Assembly: GCF_006704125.1 (NCBI RefSeq)
Contig: NZ_VIGH01000009.1
Coordinates: forward strand, 186,001 to 250,000
DNA: 64,000 nucleotides
Reading direction: 5' to 3'
Origin: Rhodococcus spelaei
GTDB taxonomy: Bacteria > Actinomycetota > Actinomycetes > Mycobacteriales > Mycobacteriaceae
The position numbers and the translations under genes were made by a program. Below are positions 36,601 through 47,666 of the stretch, in pieces; the first letter of the stretch is position 1; the number at the start of each line of letters is the position of its first letter. The notes beneath the pieces were generated by a model. That model saw nothing but the letters and a program-made list of their open reading frames with translations. It did not search any database and was not told the DNA's origin.

Positions 36601-37977
36601 GTGGCCCGTACCGCCGAATCCGTCCATGCCGTCGTCAAGGCATACGACATTCGCGGCGTCGTCGGTGAGCAGTTGGACGTCGACTTCGTCCGGGACGTCG
36701 CAGGTGCGTTCGCCCGACTCGTCCGCGACGATCAGGCCCGGCCCGCGGCTCGTGTCGTGATCGGGCACGACATGCGTGCCTCGTCTCCGGAGTTGGCCGC
36801 TGCCTTCGCTGACGGAGTCACCTCGCAGGGGCTGGACGTGGTCCTGATCGGGCTGGCCTCCACCGACGAGCTGTACTTCGCGTCCGGCCTGCTCGACTGC
36901 CCGGGCGCCATGTTCACCGCCAGCCACAATCCCGCCCGCTACAACGGGATCAAGCTGTGCCGCGCCGGTGCCAAGCCGGTCGGCCAGGACACCGGTCTGG
37001 CGACCGTCGCGGCCGAGCTGATCGAGGGCGTGCCCGCGAGCGACCGCGAGCGCGGCTCGGTCACCGAGCGTGACGTGCTCGACGAGTACGCCTCCTTCCT
37101 GCGCGGTCTGGTCGATCTGTCCGCGATGCGGCCGCTGACCGTGGCCGCCGACGCGGGCAACGGGATGGGCGGCCACACGGTGCCCGCCGTGCTCGGCCCG
37201 CTGCCGCTGACGACCCTGCCGCTGTACTTCGAGCTCGACGGCTCGTTCCCCAATCACGAGGCCAACCCGCTCGACCCGAAGAACCTGGTGGACCTGCAGG
37301 CGTACGTGCGCAGCACGGGTGCGGACATCGGGCTGGCGTTCGACGGCGACGCGGACCGCTGCTTCGTGGTGGACGAGCTCGGTCAGCCGGTCTCGCCGTC
37401 GGCCGTGACTGCGCTGGTCGCCGAACGTGAACTGGCCAAGGAGCCGGGGGCGACGATCATCCACAACTTGATCACCTCCCGTGCGGTCCCCGAACTCGTG
37501 ACCGAACTCGGTGGCGTCCCGGTGCGCACCCGTGTCGGGCACTCGTTCATCAAGCAGCAGATGGCCGAGACCGGCGCCGTTTTCGGCGGCGAGCACTCGG
37601 CGCACTACTACTTCCGTGACTTCTGGGGCGCCGACTCGGGGATGCTGGCGGCACTGCACGTGCTGGCCGCGCTGGGCGAGCAGGACCGTCCGCTCTCGGA
37701 GCTGATGAGCAAGTACGACCGGTACGCGGCGTCCGGCGAGATCAACTCGACCGTCGCCGACGCCGCCGAGCGGACGGCGGCCGTACTGGATGCGTTCGCG
37801 GACCGGTCGCAGTCGGTGGACCGGCTCGACGGCGTGACCGTGAACCTGGCCGACGGCGCCTGGTTCAACCTGCGGGCGTCGAACACCGAGCCGCTGCTGC
37901 GACTGAACGTGGAGGCCCGGACCACCGACGAGGTCGATGGGCTCGTTGCTGAGATACTGGCAGTGGTGCGCGCCTGA
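36601..37977 (+). CDS. manB: Phosphomannomutase / phosphoglucomutase
   Basis: 458 residues, alpha-D-phosphohexomutase family. KAYDIRGVVG (domain 1), catalytic Ser in TASHNP, metal loop DGDADR, sugar loop GGEHSAH, and phosphate loop RASNTEPLLRL are all intact. It interconverts Man-6-P and Man-1-P, feeding ManC. The GTG has AGGAG upstream. The M. tuberculosis orthologue Rv3257c is also called pmmA. It heads the manB-SIS-manA group. Confidence 0.94.
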   Translation: MARTAESVHAVVKAYDIRGVVGEQLDVDFVRDVAGAFARLVRDDQARPAARVVIGHDMRASSPELAAAFADGVTSQGLDVVLIGLASTDELYFASGLLDCPGAMFTASHNPARYNGIKLCRAGAKPVGQDTGLATVAAELIEGVPASDRERGSVTERDVLDEYASFLRGLVDLSAMRPLTVAADAGNGMGGHTVPAVLGPLPLTTLPLYFELDGSFPNHEANPLDPKNLVDLQAYVRSTGADIGLAFDGDADRCFVVDELGQPVSPSAVTALVAERELAKEPGATIIHNLITSRAVPELVTELGGVPVRTRVGHSFIKQQMAETGAVFGGEHSAHYYFRDFWGADSGMLAALHVLAALGEQDRPLSELMSKYDRYAASGEINSTVADAAERTAAVLDAFADRSQSVDRLDGVTVNLADGAWFNLRASNTEPLLRLNVEARTTDEVDGLVAEILAVVRA

Positions 37978-38020
37978 GGGGGCGCACAGTGTTGAGGAAT
38001 CGAGTGAAAGGAAGGTTGCC

Positions 38021-39139
38021 ATGACGGCTCCGTCACCCCTTCTGGATCTCGATGACGCCGCGAGCGTCGCCGCCGCCGATTCCGAGGGCGTGATGCGCTC
38101 GGCAGCGCTGGGCGGGGCGCAGGTCCGGGCCACTGCAGCGGCCGTCACCGAGGGCGCGCTCGACCGGATCAAGGACATGCGGCCGCGCAGTGTGGTCATG
38201 GTGACCGGCGGCGGCAGGGCCGGTCGCGCCGCGACCGTGCTCATCGCGACGGCCGGGCCGAAGGTGGGGATCCCGATCCTGCACCTGCCTGCGGTGCCGC
38301 CGTGGGTCGGTCCGCTGGACGTGGTGGTCGTCGCTGGTGACGACGCCGGCGACAACCGACTGCTCGACGCCGCGGACTCCGCGATGCGCCGGGGCGCGGA
38401 GGTCGTCCTGGTGGCGCCCGACGAGGGACCGTTGCGCGCGGTCGGCGCGGGCCGCGCGATGGCGCTGCCGCCGCGCGTTCGGGTGCCCGACCGGAACGGC
38501 TTCCTGCGTTATCTCGCGGCGGGGCTCGCGGTCGTCGCGACGCTCGAATCGGGCCGGACCGCAGGTCTTTTCCCGGATCTGGCGGAGCTCGCGGACGAAC
38601 TCGACGCCGAGGCGGTGCGCGACCGTCCCGACAACGAGGTGTTCCACAATCCGGCCAAGTCGCTCGCCGTGCGGATGCGCGGGCGTCGCGTGGTGCTGGC
38701 CGGCGACGGGCCGTCCACGACGGCGCTCGCCCGGCACGGCGCGGAGGTTCTGTTGCGCACCGCGGGTGTGGTGGCCGCGGCAGCCGACCTGGGTGAGGTG
38801 GTGGCCGCGAGCGATCGGATCGCCCGCGGCGGTGGCGCGTCCGGCGGGGACTACGACCCGATCTTCCACGACGAGGAACTCGACGGTCCCGCGCCGAGCG
38901 CGCCGGTGCGGGTCCTCGTGCTGGCGACCGCGGCGTCCCGGCAGCTGACGGCGCGCCGCATCGCGGTGTTGCCGGACGCGGACCTGGTGACGATGGGGGA
39001 CGAGGATTCGATCGAGATGGGGGACGGCGAGATGAGGGGCCCGCAGAGCAGGGAGCGCACCGAGGTCGAGCAGTTGGCGGTGACGGCGGTGCGCCTGGAG
39101 ATGGCGGCCGCGTACCTGCACCTGATCGGTGGCAGCTAG
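38021..39139 (+). CDS. SIS-domain protein (TobH/Rv3256c-like)
   Basis: 372 residues. It starts with LDLDDAASVAAADSEGVMRSAALGGAQVR, then two sugar-isomerase-like halves (VVMVTGGGRAGRAATVL, VVVVAGDDAGDNRLL). It lacks a recognisable catalytic Glu/Lys set. Always placed between manB and manA in Corynebacteriales, so a role tied to phosphomannose metabolism is likely but not shown. AAAGGAAGG precedes the ATG. Its stop shares a base with the manA start. Confidence 0.8.
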   Translation: MTAPSPLLDLDDAASVAAADSEGVMRSAALGGAQVRATAAAVTEGALDRIKDMRPRSVVMVTGGGRAGRAATVLIATAGPKVGIPILHLPAVPPWVGPLDVVVVAGDDAGDNRLLDAADSAMRRGAEVVLVAPDEGPLRAVGAGRAMALPPRVRVPDRNGFLRYLAAGLAVVATLESGRTAGLFPDLAELADELDAEAVRDRPDNEVFHNPAKSLAVRMRGRRVVLAGDGPSTTALARHGAEVLLRTAGVVAAAADLGEVVAASDRIARGGGASGGDYDPIFHDEELDGPAPSAPVRVLVLATAASRQLTARRIAVLPDADLVTMGDEDSIEMGDGEMRGPQSRERTEVEQLAVTAVRLEMAAAYLHLIGGS

Positions 39140-40371
39140 TGCAGCTGCTGCAGGGCGCGCTGCGCACCTATGCCTGGGGTTCCCGCACGGCGATCGCCGA
39201 ACTGTGCGGTCGTCCCGTGCCGTCGAACCACCCCGAAGCCGAACTGTGGCTCGGCGCCCACCCGGCAGACCCGGCGAGGCTTCTGATCGGCGACCGGTCG
39301 GTGTCGCTGTTGGATGCGATCACCGCGGACCCGGCGGGCCAGCTCGGTGAGCGGGCGCGGGCCGGATTCGGTGACCGGTTGCCGTTCCTGCTCAAGCTGC
39401 TCGCGGCGGAGGAGGCGCTCTCGCTGCAGGCGCATCCGAGCGCCGAGCAGGCGAAGGAGGGCTTCGCACGGGAGGAGGCCGCCGGGATCCCGCTGGACTC
39501 GCCGGTGCGCAACTACCGCGACGACAGCCACAAGCCCGAACTGGTCGTGGCGCTCACCAGGTTCGAGGTGCTGGCCGGCTTCCGCGATCCGCACCGTACG
39601 GTCGAACTGCTTCGGGCACTTGACGTCCCTGCCTTGGACAACTACATCGGACTGCTTGCCGGGCAAGCCGATTCGTCCGGGCTGCGGGCGCTGTTCACCA
39701 CCTGGATCACGCTGCCGCCGCCCGCGCTGAGTGCGTTGCTGCCGCAGATCCTCGAGGGGTGCGTGCGTTACCTGTCGGGCCCGGCCACCGAGCGCAGGTA
39801 CGCCCGCGAGGTCCAGACCGTGCTGGGCCTCGGCGAGTCCTACCCGGGTGACGCCGGGGTGCTGGCCTCGCTGCTGCTCAACCGGGTGACCCTGGAACCG
39901 GGCGAGGGCCTGTACCTGGCCGCCGGAAACCTGCACGCCTACTTGCACGGCCTCGCGGTCGAGGTGATGGCCAACTCCGACAACGTGCTGCGCGGCGGCC
40001 TGACACCCAAGCACGTCGACGTCCCGGAACTGTTGCGGGTACTGGACTTCGAACCGCTGACCGGGCCCGTCCGGATGCCCGCCGCACTGTCCGGGTCGCC
40101 GGTACTCGTCTACGACACTCCCGCACCGGAGTTCTCGTTGTCCCGGATCGACCTGTCCGACGGCGGGCAGTCGCACCCGGTGAGCGTCGATTTCGAACTC
40201 GCTGGACCACGGATCCTGCTGTGCACTGCCGGATCTGTCACACTTCGCAGCGGCGACGCCACCCTGGCACTCGAACGCGGCGACGCGGCCTGGATCGCCG
40301 CCGCGGACCCCGCGGTGACGGCGGCGGCCCGCTCGGCGACCGCGCAACTGTTCAGCGCCGCGGTCGGCTGA
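39139..40371 (+). CDS. manA: Mannose-6-phosphate isomerase, class I
   Basis: 410 residues, cupin-type. Zinc ligands are in LSLQAHPS (Gln and His) and in GNLHAYLHGLAVEVMANSDNVLRGGLTPKHVD, the type I signature. It isomerises Fru-6-P to Man-6-P, the first step toward GDP-mannose. With manB and manC the complete route is in this window. The GTG start overlaps the upstream stop by one base. Confidence 0.95.
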   Translation: MQLLQGALRTYAWGSRTAIAELCGRPVPSNHPEAELWLGAHPADPARLLIGDRSVSLLDAITADPAGQLGERARAGFGDRLPFLLKLLAAEEALSLQAHPSAEQAKEGFAREEAAGIPLDSPVRNYRDDSHKPELVVALTRFEVLAGFRDPHRTVELLRALDVPALDNYIGLLAGQADSSGLRALFTTWITLPPPALSALLPQILEGCVRYLSGPATERRYAREVQTVLGLGESYPGDAGVLASLLLNRVTLEPGEGLYLAAGNLHAYLHGLAVEVMANSDNVLRGGLTPKHVDVPELLRVLDFEPLTGPVRMPAALSGSPVLVYDTPAPEFSLSRIDLSDGGQSHPVSVDFELAGPRILLCTAGSVTLRSGDATLALERGDAAWIAAADPAVTAAARSATAQLFSAAVG

Positions 40372-40408
40372 GCGACACGGACAACCCGAGACGACGAGGA
40401 GAACAGCA

Positions 40409-41329
40409 GTGTCAGCCAATGGGGGCAAGAAGGCGATCGTCGCGGCGTTGACCGCGAACGCCGGGATCGCGGTCGCGAAGTTCGCGGGCTTCCTGATCAC
40501 CGGGTCGTCGTCGATGCTCGCCGAGTCGGTGCACTCGGTCGCCGACACCTCGAATCAGGGTCTGCTCCTGTTCGGTCAGGCCAGGGCGAACCGCAAGGCC
40601 ACCCGCTTGCATCCGTTCGGGTACGGCCGCAACCGCTACTTCTACTCGTTCGTCGTTGCGCTCGTCCTGTTCACCCTCGGCTCGATGTTTGCCATCTACG
40701 AGGGCATCCACAAGATCCAGCACCCCGAGGACCTCTCCTCGCCGATGGTGGCCGTGGTGATCCTGGTGATCGCGATCGGCCTGGAGGGCTACAGCTTCCT
40801 GACGGCGGCGAAGGAGTCCCGCCCCTTGAAGGGCGACGCGAGTTGGTGGCGGTTCATCCGTACCTCGCGCAGTCCCGAACTGCCGGTGGTGCTGCTCGAG
40901 GACACCGGGGCTCTGGTCGGCCTCGTGCTGGCGCTGTGCGGCGTCGGCCTGACCACGATTACCGGTAACCCCGTGTGGGACGGCATCGGAACGCTGTGCA
41001 TCGGCGTCCTGCTCGGCATCATCGCCGTCATCCTCATCGTCGAGATGAAGAGTCTGCTCATCGGCGAGGGCGCGACAGAGGACGAGGAGGAGCGGATTCT
41101 CCAGGCGCTGGTCGACGGTGTGGCAATCGACCGCGTCATCCACTGCAAGACCCAGTACCTGGGTCCGGAGGAACTGCTGGTGGCCGCCAAGGTCGCGGTG
41201 GCGCCCGGCTCCGACATCGCGGCCATCGCCGCCGCGATCGACGAGGCCGAGGTTCGGGTTCGGGCTGCCGTGCCCGCAGCGCGGATCATCTACCTCGAAC
41301 CCGATCTGTACCGGGTGCCCACACCGTGA
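40409..41329 (+). CDS. Cation diffusion facilitator family transporter
   Basis: 306 residues, six predicted helices. The metal site of helix II is in SSSMLAESVHSVADTSNQG and a second HD-type set lies in LLEDTGALVGLVLAL. The C-terminal cytosolic domain is short. It probably exports Zn2+, Fe2+ or Mn2+ in exchange for protons; the metal is not determinable. AACGAGGAG sits before the start. Confidence 0.9.
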   Translation: MSANGGKKAIVAALTANAGIAVAKFAGFLITGSSSMLAESVHSVADTSNQGLLLFGQARANRKATRLHPFGYGRNRYFYSFVVALVLFTLGSMFAIYEGIHKIQHPEDLSSPMVAVVILVIAIGLEGYSFLTAAKESRPLKGDASWWRFIRTSRSPELPVVLLEDTGALVGLVLALCGVGLTTITGNPVWDGIGTLCIGVLLGIIAVILIVEMKSLLIGEGATEDEEERILQALVDGVAIDRVIHCKTQYLGPEELLVAAKVAVAPGSDIAAIAAAIDEAEVRVRAAVPAARIIYLEPDLYRVPTP

Positions 41330-41373
41330 CGGCGCAATAGGCTCGACGGAAGACCCCGCATGAGGAGGCAGCG

Positions 41374-42906
41374 ATGGCACGCACCGGAATCTTCCGGACG
41401 AAATCGGTGGAGCAGTCCATCGCCGACACCGACGAGCCCGAGAGCAAACTGCGCAAGGACCTCACCGCGTGGGACCTGACGGTGTTCGGTGTCGCCGTGG
41501 TCGTCGGCGCCGGCATCTTCACCCTCACCGCGCGCACCGCGGGCAACGTCGCCGGCCCGTCCGTCTCGCTCGCCTTCGTCCTCGCCGCGATCGCCTGCGG
41601 ACTCGCCGCGCTGTGCTACGCAGAGTTCGCGTCGACGGTCCCGGTCGCCGGCAGCGCGTACACCTTCTCGTATGCGACGTTCGGCGAATTCGTCGCCTGG
41701 ATCATCGGCTGGGACCTGACCCTCGAGTTCGCGCTCGCCTCCTCGGTGGTCGCCAAGGGATGGTCGCTGTACCTGGGCAACGTGATCGGGGCGGAGGGTT
41801 CGACGGTCGTCTCCCTCGGTGGCGTGGACTTCGACTGGGGCTCGGTGCTCCTGATTGCCGTGCTCACCGTGATCCTGGCGACCGGGACCAAGTTGTCCTC
41901 GCGGGTGTCCCAGGTGGTCACGGGAATCAAGGTCGCGGTCGTGCTCCTGGTGATCGTGGTCGGCGCGTTCTACATCAGCAAGGACAACTACTCGCCGTAC
42001 ATTCCGCCGTCAGCGCCGAAGAGCACCGGTGAGGGCATCCACCAGTCCCTGTTCTCGTTCCTCACCGGGGCGGGAGGCAGCACGTACGGCTGGTACGGAC
42101 TGCTCGCAGCAGCGTCCCTGGTGTTCTTCGCGTTCATCGGATTCGACGTCGTCGCGACCACCGCCGAGGAGACGAAGAACCCGCAGAAGGCGCTGCCGCG
42201 CGGCATTCTCGGCTCGCTCGCGATCGTCACGGTGCTGTACGTCGCGGTCACCCTGGTGCTGACCGGGATGGTCAAGTACACCACGCTCGCGACCGAGAAC
42301 TCGACGCTTGCAACGGCGTTCGAGTACCACGGCATCACGTGGGCGCAGTGGGTGATCAACCTCGGCGCACTGGCCGGCCTGACGACGGTCGTGATGGTGA
42401 TGCTCCTCGGCCAGACCCGGGTGCTGTTCGCGATGTCGCGGGACGGGCTGATGCCGCGACAGCTCGCGCACACCGGACGCCACGGCACCCCGGTGCGGAT
42501 CACCGTGATCGTCGGCCTCGTCTCCGCCGTGCTCGCCGGATTCTTCCCGATGGGCACCCTGGAGGAGATGGTGAACATCGGCACGCTGTTCGCCTTCGTG
42601 CTCGTGTGCCTCGGCGTGATCGTCCTGCGGCGCACCCGCCCCGACCTGCCCCGGGGGTTCCGGGTGCCGTGGGTGCCGCTGGTCCCGGTCCTGGCGGTGC
42701 TGGCCTGCGGGTGGCTGATGCTGAACCTGTCCGTGGAGACCTGGATCCGGTTCGTGGTCTGGATGGCGATCGGCATCGTCGTGTACTTCGGCTACGGCTA
42801 CCGGCACTCGCTGGTGGGCAAGCGGATGCGGCCGCCGCCCGGTCTCGCAGCCGAGGCGCTCGACCATCTGGGTGGACCGGACGAGCCGACGCACCTGGGG
42901 CGGTAA
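41374..42906 (+). CDS. APC-family amino acid permease
   Basis: 510 residues with about 12 membrane helices. GVAVVVGAGIFTLTARTAGNVAGPSVSLAF is the substrate-binding helix 1 of cationic amino acid transporter-like permeases, and FFAFIGFDVVATTAEETKNPQKALP is the central family motif. The positional match is Rv3253c. The substrate is probably a cationic or neutral amino acid. GAGGAGGC precedes the ATG. Confidence 0.92.
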   Translation: MARTGIFRTKSVEQSIADTDEPESKLRKDLTAWDLTVFGVAVVVGAGIFTLTARTAGNVAGPSVSLAFVLAAIACGLAALCYAEFASTVPVAGSAYTFSYATFGEFVAWIIGWDLTLEFALASSVVAKGWSLYLGNVIGAEGSTVVSLGGVDFDWGSVLLIAVLTVILATGTKLSSRVSQVVTGIKVAVVLLVIVVGAFYISKDNYSPYIPPSAPKSTGEGIHQSLFSFLTGAGGSTYGWYGLLAAASLVFFAFIGFDVVATTAEETKNPQKALPRGILGSLAIVTVLYVAVTLVLTGMVKYTTLATENSTLATAFEYHGITWAQWVINLGALAGLTTVVMVMLLGQTRVLFAMSRDGLMPRQLAHTGRHGTPVRITVIVGLVSAVLAGFFPMGTLEEMVNIGTLFAFVLVCLGVIVLRRTRPDLPRGFRVPWVPLVPVLAVLACGWLMLNLSVETWIRFVVWMAIGIVVYFGYGYRHSLVGKRMRPPPGLAAEALDHLGGPDEPTHLGR

Positions 42907-43044
42907 GTCCGGTTCCGAACGGGAACGAGGCTGAGTCCTCGTCGTCCGTCGAGATGCTGCACCCCGCCGCGGCACACACTTCACCCATTCATTTTGGTAA
43001 TCCTCACCTTGGTTACCCGCGCTTTGGATCCGACTGCGCCCGGG

Positions 43045-43074
43045 TTGGTTTACAAAAGGCGATATTTGTATAGA
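43045..43074 (+). promoter_or_regulatory. Probable alk operon promoter with TACAAA/TTTGTA inverted repeat
   Basis: TTGGTT, 18-bp spacer, TATAGA (43069-43074). An inverted repeat TACAAA (43051-43056) / TTTGTA (43065-43070) fills the spacer, where a repressor would block polymerase. The stretch is AT-rich. The TetR gene of this cluster is the natural candidate binder. Confidence 0.5.
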
Positions 43075-43153
43075 CGGGCGACAGAATGCGGTCTATCGTC
43101 TAGTTCCTAGTGGTCCACTTCACAGGTTGGTGGCCGTCGGACGGGAGGCAGTC

Positions 43154-44371
43154 GTGAGCATGCGAATCGGAGCGGGGGAGCAGGCGCCCGGCCAGTGGCG
43201 TGACAGGAAACGCCACCTCTGGTTGTTGGGACTGATTCCGCCGACCGCCGTCTTCATCGCGGCGGGTCTGGTGTGGGGATTCAACGAACTGGGCTGGAAT
43301 GCGGTCTCGCCGGTGTGGTGGTGGATCGGCCCGATCCTCGTCTACGTCCTGCTCCCGATCCTGGACGTCTTCTTCGGCCCGGACGGACAGAACCCGCCCG
43401 AGGAGGTCATGGAGCAGCTCGAGAACGACAGGTACTACCGTTACTGCACGTACGTCTACATTCCGTTCCAGCTCGCGAGCCTGGTGTTCGCCTGCTACCT
43501 GTGGACGTCGGACAACCTGAGCTGGCTCGGCATCGACGGCGGGCTCGGCTTGGCGTCGAAGGTCGGTCTGGCGCTGAGCATCGGCGTGATGGGCGGTATC
43601 GGCATCAACACCGCGCACGAACTCGGCCACAAGAAGGACGATCTCGAGCGGTGGCTGTCGAAGATCACCCTCGCCCAGACCTGCTACGGGCACTTCTACA
43701 TCGAGCACAACCGCGGCCACCACGTCCGCGTGTCCACCCCCGAGGATCCGGCGAGCGCACGCTTCGGCGAGAGCTTCTGGACCTTCCTGCCGCGCAGTGT
43801 CTGGGGCAGCCTGAAGTCCTCGTGGGAACTGGAGAAGGTACGACTGCAGCGACTCGGCAAGGGGCCGTGGAACATTCGCAACGACGTCCTGAATGCCTGG
43901 CTGATGTCGGTCGCGCTGTGGGTGGCGCTGGTAGCGGGCTTCGGCTGGCAGGTGTTGCCGTTCCTGGTGATTCAGGCCGTGTACGGGTTCTCGCTGCTCG
44001 AGACCGTGAACTACCTCGAGCACTACGGTCTGCTGCGGCAGAAGACGGCGACCGGCCGCTACGAGCGTTGCACTCCCGCGCACAGCTGGAACTCCGACCA
44101 CATCTGCACGAACATCTTCCTGTACCACCTGCAACGGCACAGTGACCACCATGCCAACCCGACCCGGCGGTACCAGACGCTGCGCAGCATGGACGGCGCA
44201 CCGAACCTGCCCAGTGGCTACGCCAGCATGATCACCCTGGCCTACATTCCGCCGGTCTGGCGCAAGGTGATGGACCACCGCGTGCTCGACCACTACGACG
44301 GTGACATCACCCAGGTGAACGTGCAGCCGTCCAAGCGGGAGCGCATCTACGCCCGGCTCGGGGTGGCGTGA
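43154..44371 (+). CDS. alkB: Alkane 1-monooxygenase (integral membrane, non-haem diiron)
   Basis: 405 residues from GTG with GGGAGG six bases upstream. Four to six membrane helices carry the His boxes HELGH (155-159), EHNRGHH (184-190), NYLEHYG (286-292) and LQRHSDHH (326-333), all as in proven AlkB enzymes. It hydroxylates terminal carbons of n-alkanes with O2 and electrons from rubredoxin. Two rubredoxin genes follow, the first overlapping its stop codon (TGATG). Synteny with Rv3252c is clear. Confidence 0.97.
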   Translation: MSMRIGAGEQAPGQWRDRKRHLWLLGLIPPTAVFIAAGLVWGFNELGWNAVSPVWWWIGPILVYVLLPILDVFFGPDGQNPPEEVMEQLENDRYYRYCTYVYIPFQLASLVFACYLWTSDNLSWLGIDGGLGLASKVGLALSIGVMGGIGINTAHELGHKKDDLERWLSKITLAQTCYGHFYIEHNRGHHVRVSTPEDPASARFGESFWTFLPRSVWGSLKSSWELEKVRLQRLGKGPWNIRNDVLNAWLMSVALWVALVAGFGWQVLPFLVIQAVYGFSLLETVNYLEHYGLLRQKTATGRYERCTPAHSWNSDHICTNIFLYHLQRHSDHHANPTRRYQTLRSMDGAPNLPSGYASMITLAYIPPVWRKVMDHRVLDHYDGDITQVNVQPSKRERIYARLGVA

Positions 44372-44535
44372 TGGCCGCGTATCGGTGTCCGGTGTGTGAG
44401 TACACGTACGAGGAAGCGAAAGGTGCTCCACGGGAAGGATTTCCGGCGGGGACCCTCTGGGACGAGATCCCGGATCAGTGGTGCTGCCCGGACTGCGGTG
44501 TGCGGGAGAAGATCGATTTCGAGGAGGCCCTGTGA
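44371..44535 (+). CDS. rubA1: Rubredoxin, AlkG1-like
   Basis: 54 residues. Iron ligands are C6, C9, C39 and C42 (CPVC and CPDC, with an extra Cys38). In alkane hydroxylase clusters the first of two rubredoxins (AlkG1 type) generally could not replace AlkG2 in electron transfer to AlkB in complementation work by van Beilen and colleagues; its job is unclear. ATG overlaps the alkB stop, and its stop overlaps the rubA2 ATG, so all three are coupled. Confidence 0.93.
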   Translation: MAAYRCPVCEYTYEEAKGAPREGFPAGTLWDEIPDQWCCPDCGVREKIDFEEAL

Positions 44536-44708
44536 TGAAGCTCTACCGGTGCGTGCAGTGCGGGTTCGAGTACGACGAGGAGCTCGGCTGGCCCGAGGAC
44601 GGCATCGCCCCCGGGACCCGCTGGGACGAGATCCCGGACGACTGGAGCTGCCCCGACTGCGGGGCGGCGAAGGCGGACTTCTACATGGAGGAGGTCGCGC
44701 GGCCGTGA
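44535..44708 (+). CDS. rubA2: Rubredoxin, AlkG2-like
   Basis: 57 residues, Cys ligands C6, C9, C39, C42 in CVQCG and CPDCG. The central [20 protein letters not shown] is the AlkG2 pattern, the type that passes electrons to AlkB. It needs an NADH:rubredoxin reductase, which is not encoded in this cluster. Confidence 0.95.
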   Translation: MKLYRCVQCGFEYDEELGWPEDGIAPGTRWDEIPDDWSCPDCGAAKADFYMEEVARP

Positions 44709-44762
44709 CGGCGGCATGCGCCGCGGTTTGACGCGTCGCGGCGCCGGTGTCAGTGTCCCCTC

Positions 44763-45409
44763 ATGACCAACCGAGTCCCGTACCAGCAGGCAACCCGAAC
44801 GCTGCTGCGGGAGTCGGTCCTCGGGGCGATGCGCGACCTGCTCGCGGACAAGGACTGGTCCGAGGTCACCATGACCGACGTCGCGGCGGGCGCGGGGGTG
44901 AGCCGACAGACCGTCTACAACGAGTTCAAGTCGCGGCAGGGGCTGGCCCAGGCCTATGCCCTGCAGTTGGCGGACCGCTTCGTCGGTGCGGTCGAGGACG
45001 CCGTCTACGCCAATGTCGGCGCGCCGCACACGGCTCTGGTGGCGGCGTTCACCACATTCTTCCGCCAGAGCGCAGCCGATCCGCTCGTGCACTCGCTGCT
45101 CACCGGGGAGGCCAAGCCCGACCTGTTGCGACTGATCACGACCGACAGTGCCCCGCTGCTGGAGCGGGCCTCGTCTCGGCTCGCGGCGACGCTCGAGCGC
45201 AGCTGGATACAGGCCACACCGTCCGAGGCGGGCCTGCTCGGCCGGGGAATCGTCCGACTGGCGATCAGCTACATCTCGATGCCGCCGGACTCGGACGAGG
45301 GTGTGGCCGAGGACCTGGCCAGGCTCTTCGTGCCGTTCATCGAGGCCATCGCCCCGGCCGCCACCGAACCGATAGCCTTACCTTCGATATTGCCAACCAG
45401 GAGAGGCAG

Positions 45410-45413
<4 letters not shown>
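44763..45413 (+). CDS. TetR-family regulator of the alk cluster (AlkU-like)
   Basis: 216 residues, orthologue of Rv3249c by position. Helix-turn-helix at about 36-58 ([20 protein letters not shown]). The ligand domain is hydrophobic and could accept an alkane, alcohol or fatty acid. It starts 55 bp after rubA2. Its stop overlaps the sahH start by four bases (ATGA), so expression of the SAH hydrolase is tied to this gene's transcript. Confidence 0.9.
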
Positions 45414-46906
<1,493 letters not shown>

Positions 46907-46934
46907 GCGGCCGCACAACCTGATCGGTGCCGCC

Positions 46935-46940
46935 TAGACT
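46935..46940 (+). promoter_or_regulatory. -10 hexamer before tmk
   Basis: TAGACT is followed by eight bases and the GTG of tmk. Confidence 0.4.
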
Positions 46941-46948
46941 TTCCCGCC

Positions 46949-47590
46949 GTGGGCACACTCATTGCGCTGGAAGGTCTGGACGGCGCCGGTAAGCGGACGC
47001 TCGTCGACAAGCTCGTCACCGAGCTCGAGTCGGCGGGCGTCCGCATCGCCGTGCGCGCGTTTCCCCGCTACGGCAACTCGATTCACGCGGACCTCGCCGC
47101 CGAGGCCTTGAAGGGATCCCACGGGGACCTCGCCGATTCGGTGTACGGGATGGCGTCGATGTTCGCGTTGGATCGTGGATTCGCGGCCGAGGATCTGCGG
47201 GAGTTGCTGTCCGTCAACGACATCGTGCTCCTGGACCGGTACGTCGCCTCCAATGCGGCCTACGGCGCGGCGCGAATGCGGCAGGGCGCCGGCGGGGACT
47301 TCGTGCACTGGGTCCGCGCGCTCGAGTTCGACCGGCTGGGGGTGCCGCGACCCGGGCTGCAGATGCTGCTCGACGTCCCGGTGGAACTCGCCCGGGCGCG
47401 GGCGCAGTCCCGTGAGATCCAGGACGCGAGCCGCGAACTCGACGCCTTCGAGCGCGACTCGGACCTGCAGACGCGCACCGGCGAGGTGTACCGCGAACTG
47501 GCTCGAACCAGCTGGATGTCGCCGTGGCGGGTACTGGCGCCGGACGTGGATCCGGCAGCCCTGGCCGCTGATCTGGCACAGTGGAAGTGA
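46949..47590 (+). CDS. tmk: Thymidylate kinase
   Basis: 213 residues. P-loop GLDGAGKRT (9-17; GKRT where many have GKST, as in mycobacterial TMPK). LDRYVASNAAYGAAR is the nucleotide-binding DRY-type motif. The mycobacterial class lacks the catalytic Arg in the P-loop and has the lid Arg, consistent with RARAQSREIQDASRELDAFE here. It phosphorylates dTMP to dTDP. It lies upstream of mtrA as in Rv3247c-Rv3246c. Confidence 0.94.
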   Translation: MGTLIALEGLDGAGKRTLVDKLVTELESAGVRIAVRAFPRYGNSIHADLAAEALKGSHGDLADSVYGMASMFALDRGFAAEDLRELLSVNDIVLLDRYVASNAAYGAARMRQGAGGDFVHWVRALEFDRLGVPRPGLQMLLDVPVELARARAQSREIQDASRELDAFERDSDLQTRTGEVYRELARTSWMSPWRVLAPDVDPAALAADLAQWK

Positions 47591-47666
47591 TCGCGACGAC
47601 CGCGACACGCCACCGGAGCGCCCTGGAACGACGGGTTCCGGGGTCCGAGGATGACACGATAGGGAC

